DNA from: Acidimicrobiaceae bacterium
Lineage (GTDB): Bacteria > Actinomycetota > Acidimicrobiia > Acidimicrobiales > Bog-793
Length of the DNA: 11,539 bases
Direction: 5' to 3'
NCBI GenBank assembly: GCA_027306715.1
Contig: DAHUZG010000443.1
Coordinates: 1-11,539 of the forward strand
Shown: in pieces, positions 6,754 through 11,539 of the stretch
Layout of the letters: each line of letters opens with the position of its first letter
How positions within the stretch are numbered: position 1 is the stretch's first letter
Translations under genes and position numbers: made by a program
Notes under the pieces: model-generated
Databases searched by the model: none
The model's input: the letters and a program-made list of their open reading frames with translations, nothing else
Told to the model about the DNA's origin: nothing

Positions 6754-7742
6754 AGCCGGCTTCGGCCACCATCGTGAGGCCCTGCCGACGCTGCGGCGGA
6801 CGGGGTGCCGGCCGCGGGGCCGGCACACTCGGCGAGCGCTGCAGCGAGCAGCTCCGGATCGTGCTCCGCGCCACCGCGGCCGGCAAGGGGGAGCTCGACG
6901 ACGTGGCCCGTCCACCGCCCCAGCGGATCGGCACCTCGGCGAGAAGACGGCAAGGACAGCGCACCGAGCGGCATCCCGAGCGCGTCGACGACGACGTCGT
7001 CGGGGACGATGCCATGGGCGAGCAGCGCCGCGAGGTGCGCCCCGGCGTCGTAGCCGCTCGTCTCGGCCGCCTGCTGGCGGAGGTTGCAGACATAGATCCT
7101 CCGGCCATGGCTCGAGGCGATCGCCTCGCGCAGCGCGGGGGCGGCACAGGCGGCGAGCACGCTCGTGTAGAGAGATCCGGGGCCGATGACGATCTGATCG
7201 GCCTCGGCGATCGCCTCGAGCACGGCGGCGGGCACGGGGGCGTCGGCAGGAACGAGCGAGACCTTCCGCAGCCCCTTCGTGGCATTGATGCGGACCTGGC
7301 CCTCGAGCACGCCGCTGTCGGACTCGGCGGTGAGGTCGACCGGCACCGCCGTCGCCGGCAGCACCGTCCCGACGGCGCCGATCAGGCGACCTGCCTCGCC
7401 GACGGCGGCGACGAAGTCACCGCTCACCGCAGTCAGCGCGGCGATGAGAAGGTTGCCGAAGGCATGCCCGGCGAGCTCCGAGCCGTCGAAGCGGTGACCG
7501 AGCGCGGCCGCCAGCAGGCTCCCCTCCGGCGCCAGTGCCGCGAGGCATTTGCGGACGTCGCCGGGAGCGGGGATGCCGAGCTGCTCGCGCAGCCGACCGC
7601 TCGAGCCTCCGTCGTCGGCTACCGAGACGACCGCCGTGATCGATCCGGCGTAGCGGCGAGCAGCCAAGAGGCTGCAGGCGAGCCCGTGGCCGCCGCCGAC
7701 GGCGACAACCGCAGGGCGCCTCAGCTCAGCGTTGGATGTCAC
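6750..7742 (-). CDS. yvcK: YvcK/GlmR/CuvA-type gluconeogenesis and cell-wall regulator
   Basis: This 330-residue protein belongs to the CofD/YvcK fold. Family members bind UDP-sugars; in Bacillus and Mycobacterium, YvcK (GlmR, CuvA) is needed for growth on gluconeogenic carbon and directs carbon to peptidoglycan precursors. Visible motifs are VAVGGGHGLA (13-22), SVADDGGSSGRLR (40-52), GDVRKCLAAL (61-70), GHAFGNLLIAAL (92-103) and GPGSLYTSVL (187-196), all in the expected order. The final 20 or so residues are Ala/Gly/Ser-rich and not conserved in the family. The GTG start lies 17 nt inside the end of rapZ, in the right place for the first beta strand. The stop overlaps the MMPL start by 4 nt. 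The rapZ-yvcK pairing is conserved in Gram-positive bacteria. Confidence 0.95.
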   Translation of the reverse strand: MTSNAELRRPAVVAVGGGHGLACSLLAARRYAGSITAVVSVADDGGSSGRLREQLGIPAPGDVRKCLAALAPEGSLLAAALGHRFDGSELAGHAFGNLLIAALTAVSGDFVAAVGEAGRLIGAVGTVLPATAVPVDLTAESDSGVLEGQVRINATKGLRKVSLVPADAPVPAAVLEAIAEADQIVIGPGSLYTSVLAACAAPALREAIASSHGRRIYVCNLRQQAAETSGYDAGAHLAALLAHGIVPDDVVVDALGMPLGALSLPSSRRGADPLGRWTGHVVELPLAGRGGAEHDPELLAAALAECAGPAAGTPSAAASAGPHDGGRSRL

Positions 7743-8580
7743 GGTGGTGCACGGTCGGCTCGACGCCGGTCAGCCGGACGCGATCCGCCAACTCCTCGGC
7801 GATCACCACCGACCGGTGCCGCCCGCCGGTGCAGCCGATGGCGATCGAGAGGTACGACTTGCCTTCGCGGGCGTAGGCCGGGATGAGGAAGGCGAACAGG
7901 TCGTCGAGCTTGTCGAGCAGCTCCTTGGCCTCCGGCTGCTCCATCACGTAGGCGCGGACCGGCTCGTCGAGGCCGGTGAGCGGGCGCAGCGCCTCGATCC
8001 AGTGCGGGTTCGGCAAGAACCTGCAGTCGATGACGAGGTCGACATCGAGCGGCAGGCCGTGCTTGTAGCCGAACGAGACGACGGTGGTCTCCATCCCCGC
8101 CGAGGCGGCGCTCGGGGCGAACAGCTCGGCGATCCGGTCGCGCAGCTCGTGCACATTGAGCTCGCTCGTGTCGATGACGATGTCGGCCTCGTCGTGCATC
8201 GCCGTGAGCACCTCGCGCTCGGCCTCGATCGCTCCCTGAACGCCTTCGGCCTCGAGGGGGTGACGGCGGCGGGTGCCTTCGAAGCGGCGGACGAGGACCT
8301 CGTCGGAGGCGTCGAGGAACGCCACCCGAACCCGCGCCCCGGTCGAGCGCAGGTCCCGTACGGCGGGAGCCAGCTCGTGCATCGCCTCGAGGCCGCCGCG
8401 CCCGGCGACGAAGCAGTAGCGCTCGCGCTCGGCGCCGGGGTGGCTGGCGATCTCGGCGACCTTGCCGATCAGCGCCGGCGGCAGGTTGTCGATGACGAAC
8501 CAGCCGAGGTCCTCGAGCGTCGCTGCCGCCGTCGAGCGGCCGGCGCCGGACAGCCCCGTCACGATCAGGTACTCAGCCAT
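7726..8580 (-). CDS. rapZ: RapZ/YvcJ-family nucleotide-binding regulator
   Basis: This 284-residue protein is a P-loop nucleotide-binding regulator. In E. coli RapZ binds small RNAs controlling glmS; in Gram-positive bacteria YvcJ is an ATP/GTP-binding protein of less clear role. The Walker A GLSGAGRS is at 9-16 (Arg for Lys is usual in actinobacteria), followed by LEDLGWFVIDNLPP (22-35), VIDTSELNVHELRDRI (135-150), and the C-terminal domain signatures SFGYKHGLPLD (169-179), CRFLPNPHW (186-194), RPLTGLDEPV (199-208) and GCTGGRHRSV (249-258). At 58-61 the sequence is VAGR where E. coli has a DVR motif. The ATG has a good GGGAGG ribosome site 6 nt upstream and overlaps the methyltransferase end by 8 nt. 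The end overlaps yvcK by 17 nt. Confidence 0.96.
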   Translation of the reverse strand: MAEYLIVTGLSGAGRSTAAATLEDLGWFVIDNLPPALIGKVAEIASHPGAERERYCFVAGRGGLEAMHELAPAVRDLRSTGARVRVAFLDASDEVLVRRFEGTRRRHPLEAEGVQGAIEAEREVLTAMHDEADIVIDTSELNVHELRDRIAELFAPSAASAGMETTVVSFGYKHGLPLDVDLVIDCRFLPNPHWIEALRPLTGLDEPVRAYVMEQPEAKELLDKLDDLFAFLIPAYAREGKSYLSIAIGCTGGRHRSVVIAEELADRVRLTGVEPTVHHRDIQR

Positions 8581-9388
8581 CGCCAGCCTCCCGCCTCGTC
8601 GCCCGCATCTTGGCTCCTCCGCCCGGCCGCGGCATGCGCTCGAAGTGCATCGCCAACAGGCGGGGGATCGTCGACTCGAGACCGGGATCGAGCGACGCGG
8701 CGAGGAACTCCGGGTGCGGCGCCGGCTCGATCATGTGCACGAGCAGCAGGTCGGCGGCAGCCAGCGGGTTGAGGTAGCGGCTGAGCGGCCGGTGCGAGAA
8801 CGGCAGCGACACCCCGGCGTCGACGTGCTCCCAGGCGACCGCCTCGGTGAGGTAGGGACCGACCCGCCAGTAGTGCTCGCCGAGCACCTGATCGTCGATG
8901 AAGCCGCTTCCCGGTCCCTGGAAGAGGGGGTGGTTGACGAGGAGGAGGAATTGCCCGCCGGGCTCGAGGACGCGGGCGACCTCGGCCAGCACGGCGTCGA
9001 CGTCGTCCGCGTGCTCGATGACAAGGCAGCAGACGACGGCGTCGAAGCTGGCGTCGCGGAACGGCAGCGCCTCGCCGCGCGCCTGGGCGAAGGCGATCAC
9101 CTCAGCGCGGCCGGCCCCGTGGGCGCCAGCCCGGCCGGCGCCGGCGTTGTCGAGCTGGCGGCGCGAGGGATCGATGCCGACGGCGCTCGCGGCCCTGCGG
9201 GTCTCGACGAGCGCCCGGGTCACCTGGCCCTCGCCGCAGCCGAGGTCGAGGAGCCGCCTGGCGCCGGCGATCTCGGCGGCGACGAGCGGCATGATCTGGC
9301 GGTCGTACTCGGGGTCGGCGCCGGCGGTGAAGGTCCGCTGCCACCAGCCGGCGAGGGGGTCCCAGAGCTGCTGGGGGTCGGCGGTCAT
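8573..9388 (-). CDS. Class I SAM-dependent methyltransferase
   Basis: This 271-residue protein has a full seven-strand methyltransferase core. Motif I is LLDLGCGEGQVTRAL (46-60), the acidic end of strand 2 is VGIDPS (70-75; Asp73), the mid-domain motif ALPFRDASFDAVVCCLVIEH is at 107-126, and post-motif LEPGGQFLLLVNHPLF is at 141-156. These match the Methyltransf_11 group, which acts on small molecules or cofactors, but the substrate cannot be told. The C-terminal part (165-250) has a tryptophan/proline-rich stretch (YWRVGPYL, PFSHRPLSRYL) that probably forms the substrate pocket. The ATG overlaps the uvrC stop as ATGA, with AGGAG about 11 nt upstream. It sits between uvrC and rapZ, which are adjacent in Streptomyces, so it is an insertion into the usual order or a lineage trait. 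It was not assigned a gene name. Confidence 0.9.
   Translation of the reverse strand: MTADPQQLWDPLAGWWQRTFTAGADPEYDRQIMPLVAAEIAGARRLLDLGCGEGQVTRALVETRRAASAVGIDPSRRQLDNAGAGRAGAHGAGRAEVIAFAQARGEALPFRDASFDAVVCCLVIEHADDVDAVLAEVARVLEPGGQFLLLVNHPLFQGPGSGFIDDQVLGEHYWRVGPYLTEAVAWEHVDAGVSLPFSHRPLSRYLNPLAAADLLLVHMIEPAPHPEFLAASLDPGLESTIPRLLAMHFERMPRPGGGAKMRATRREAGDG
8587..8592 (-). promoter_or_regulatory. Ribosome binding site for rapZ
   Basis: The minus strand reads GGGAGG six bases before the rapZ ATG, within the final codons of the upstream methyltransferase. It supports the start at 8580. Confidence 0.65.
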
Positions 9389-11523
9389 CCGGCTTCCCGC
9401 TCCTGCAGGCGCGCCCGCGCCGCCTGCAGGTCGGCGGATGGCGCCTCGGGATGGAGCCGGGCGAAGACGGCGTCGGCGACCTTGGTCGGCAGCCAGTCGA
9501 GCGAGCGCAGCTGCTCGAGCGAGGCTCCCCTCACCCCCTTGACGCCGCCGAGGGTGCCGGTGAGGCGCTTCCGGCGGGCCGGACCGAGCCCCGGGATCCC
9601 GTCGAGGGCGCCAACCGTCATCCGCTTGTCGCGCAGCTGGCGGTGATAGGTGATGGCGAAGCGGTGCGCCTCGTCGCGAACCTGCTGCAGCAGGTAGATC
9701 GCCTGCGAGTCACGCGGCAGGCGGATCGGCTCCTCGCGCCCGGGTATGTAGACCTCCTCGAACTGCTTGGCGAGGGCGGCGAGCTCGACCTTGCCGGTCA
9801 GCCCGAGCTCCTCGAGCACCCTCACACCGACGCCGAGCTGACCCTTGCCACCGTCGAGCAGGAGCAGCTGGGGCGGATAGGCGAAACGCGACGGCCGCTT
9901 CCTCGAAGCCTCGCCGCCGCTCTCGTCCTCGCTCCGGTCGCCGGGCTCCTCCCCGGCCCCGCGGCCGGCAACAGCCACGGGCGCGCCGTCTCCTGCGACG
10001 CCGGCCCCCTCCGGCGCCAGCCGGCGGAGGCGGCGGCTCAGCACCTCGTACATCGCCCCGTAGTCGTCATTGCCCTGCACCGCCGAGATCTTGAAGCGCC
10101 GGTAGTCGCTGCGCTTGGGGAGCCCGTCCTCCATCACCACCATCGAGCCGACGTAATCGGTGCCCTGCAGGTGGCTCATGTCGTAGCACTCGATGCGCAG
10201 TGGCGAGAGAGCCAGCCCGAGCGTCTCCTGCAGCTGCTCGAGGGCCCGGGCACGCGTCGTCAGGTCGCTCGCGCGGCGCATCCGGTGGCGGGTGAGCTGC
10301 TCGGCGGCGTTCTCTTGGGCGACGGCGATAAGGGCGCGCTTGCGGCCGCGTTGCGGGACCCGGATCGCCACCTTGGCACTGCGTGCACGCACGCGTCCTG
10401 CCCCGTCTTCCATCCAGCGCCCTCCCGCGCCGTGGTCGAGCGGCAGGTTCGGCGCCCCGGCCGCACCCTGTCCCCCGGCGCGGCGCTCGGCGAGCCAGTC
10501 GGCGTAGGTCTCGCAGTCCTCGGGGAGGTCGGGCACGAGGATCTCGCGCGGCACTCCGAGCGGAGTCTCGGCGTAGCACTGCTCGAGCACGCGGCCGACA
10601 AGGGCAGGCCGGGTCAGCGGCTCGACCTTCTCGAGGATGAAGCCACGGCGGCCGACCACCCGGCCCGAGCGGATGTGCAGCACCTGGGTCGCGGCCTCGA
10701 GCTCGGCCTCCTCGATCCCGATCACGTCGAGGTCCTCGCCGGCGTCGGCGACCATCTCCTGGCGCTCAGCGGCGAGTCGCACCGCCTGGAGCCGGTCGCG
10801 AAGGCGCGCCGCCCGCTCGTAGTCGAGCGACTCGGAGGCGTCGTGCATCTGCTTCTCGAGGCGGCGCTCGATCGAGGCGGTGCGGCCCTCGAGGAACGCC
10901 ATCAGCTCCTCGAGATAACCCTCGTACAGGTCGCGGTCGACGTCCTCGGTGCACGGCCCGCAGCAGCGCTCGATGTGGAACAGCAGGCACGGGCGGCCGA
11001 GGCGGCGGTGGCGCTCGAACTTGGCGTCGGAGCAGGTCCTGATCGGGAAGGACCTGAGGAGCAGGTCGAGGGTGTCGCGGATCGCCCAGGCGTGGGAGTA
11101 GGGACCGAAGTAACGGGTGCCCTTGCGCCGGGCCCCCCGCAGCACGATCGCCCGGGGCCAGTCCTCGTCGAGCGTCACCGCCAGGTAGGGATAGCTCTTG
11201 TCGTCGACGAGGCGGATGTTGAAGCGCGGCCGGTTGACCTTGATCAAGGTGTACTCGAGCATGATCGCCTCGACGTCGGAGCGGACGGTGATCCACTCCA
11301 CCGAGGCGGCCTGGTCCATCATCTGGGCGGTGCGCGGGTGCAGGCTCGAGCGGTCCTGGAAGTAGCTCGACAGCCGGCTGCGCAGCGAGGACGCCTTGCC
11401 GACGTAGATGATGCGGCCGTCGGCGTCCTTGAACTGGTAGGAGCCGGGCGCGTCGGGAACTGCGGTCGGGCGTTCGAGCACTGGGGTGGAGGTTACGTCG
11501 GCCCGGTGCCCCGGCGGGCGCAC
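9385..11523 (-). CDS. uvrC: UvrABC system excinuclease subunit UvrC
   Basis: UvrC makes both incisions around damaged DNA after UvrA/UvrB recognition. Numbering from the GTG at 11523 (712 residues), the GIY-YIG nuclease domain spans about 24-105 with GSY (27-29), YVGKASSLRSRLSSYF (40-55) and Glu90. The iron-sulfur cysteines are Cys164, Cys179, Cys187 and Cys191, with an extra Cys188. The UvrB-binding UVR motif is about 224-255. The C-terminal RNase H-like nuclease has CYDMSHLQG (446-454; Asp448), LLDGGKGQLG (555-564; Asp557) and RDEAHRFAI (616-624; His620). Helix-hairpin-helix repeats lie at about 640-690. Two low-complexity insertions occur at 347-382 and 504-546. The true start is uncertain: GTG 11523 or GTG 11481 are possible, neither with a strong ribosome site, and the frame is open to the window edge. 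It is the most upstream gene of the operon seen here. Confidence 0.96.
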   Translation of the reverse strand: MRPPGHRADVTSTPVLERPTAVPDAPGSYQFKDADGRIIYVGKASSLRSRLSSYFQDRSSLHPRTAQMMDQAASVEWITVRSDVEAIMLEYTLIKVNRPRFNIRLVDDKSYPYLAVTLDEDWPRAIVLRGARRKGTRYFGPYSHAWAIRDTLDLLLRSFPIRTCSDAKFERHRRLGRPCLLFHIERCCGPCTEDVDRDLYEGYLEELMAFLEGRTASIERRLEKQMHDASESLDYERAARLRDRLQAVRLAAERQEMVADAGEDLDVIGIEEAELEAATQVLHIRSGRVVGRRGFILEKVEPLTRPALVGRVLEQCYAETPLGVPREILVPDLPEDCETYADWLAERRAGGQGAAGAPNLPLDHGAGGRWMEDGAGRVRARSAKVAIRVPQRGRKRALIAVAQENAAEQLTRHRMRRASDLTTRARALEQLQETLGLALSPLRIECYDMSHLQGTDYVGSMVVMEDGLPKRSDYRRFKISAVQGNDDYGAMYEVLSRRLRRLAPEGAGVAGDGAPVAVAGRGAGEEPGDRSEDESGGEASRKRPSRFAYPPQLLLLDGGKGQLGVGVRVLEELGLTGKVELAALAKQFEEVYIPGREEPIRLPRDSQAIYLLQQVRDEAHRFAITYHRQLRDKRMTVGALDGIPGLGPARRKRLTGTLGGVKGVRGASLEQLRSLDWLPTKVADAVFARLHPEAPSADLQAARARLQEREAG

Positions 11524-11539
11524 CTGCTCGGCGGCGGCC

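Noticed and set aside
5543..7285. 580-codon minus-strand frame overlapping yvcK and MMPL
   Set aside because: It is an out-of-frame shadow; the real yvcK and MMPL frames carry all conserved motifs across the same bases.
8533..8556. Arg instead of Lys in the RapZ Walker A motif (GAGRS)
   Set aside because: This form is, as I recall, the usual one in actinobacterial RapZ, so it is not a defect.
8462..9646. 394-codon plus-strand frame opposite rapZ, the methyltransferase and uvrC
   Set aside because: No recognisable protein, and three conserved genes occupy the other strand.

Overview
The window is GC-rich (roughly 70%) bacterial DNA and reads as a core chromosomal locus of an actinomycete. 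The gene order uvrC - rapZ - yvcK - gap - (pgk) - tpiA - secG is the classic actinobacterial cluster, and RapZ has the actinobacterial form of the P-loop (GLSGAGRS). The methyltransferase between uvrC and rapZ, the MMPL transporter and the family-5 binding protein suggest a deep-branching actinobacterium, perhaps Acidimicrobiia. That placement is inference, not proof.

Every supported gene is on the minus strand, so the locus is read from right to left. From the right edge: uvrC (excision-repair nuclease), a class I SAM methyltransferase, rapZ, yvcK, an 811-residue MMPL/RND-type membrane transporter, gap, a 58-codon remnant of pgk, tpiA, secG and a family-5 extracellular solute-binding protein. 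After a 132-nt spacer comes the 5' half of a tRNA-Leu(GAG), cut by the left edge. Nearly all gene junctions overlap (4, 8, 17, 4, 4, 4 and 10 nt) or are separated by 12-23 nt, so the block looks like one translationally coupled operon.

Functionally the locus joins DNA repair (UvrC), two regulators tied to amino-sugar, cell-wall and carbon metabolism in other bacteria (RapZ, YvcK), the triose-phosphate part of glycolysis (Gap, TpiA) and protein export (SecG).

Two things stand out. First, the phosphoglycerate kinase gene expected between gap and tpiA is reduced to about its first 25 and last 30 codons, joined in frame. The start, stop and overlap with the TTG start of tpiA are intact, but the whole catalytic core is missing. 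This is either a real in-frame deletion of a core glycolytic gene or an assembly error. Second, whiA, which normally follows yvcK, is absent, and an MMPL transporter sits in its place with 4-nt overlaps on both sides. I see no CRISPR array, insertion sequence, phage gene or defence system, and no clearly new multi-gene system.
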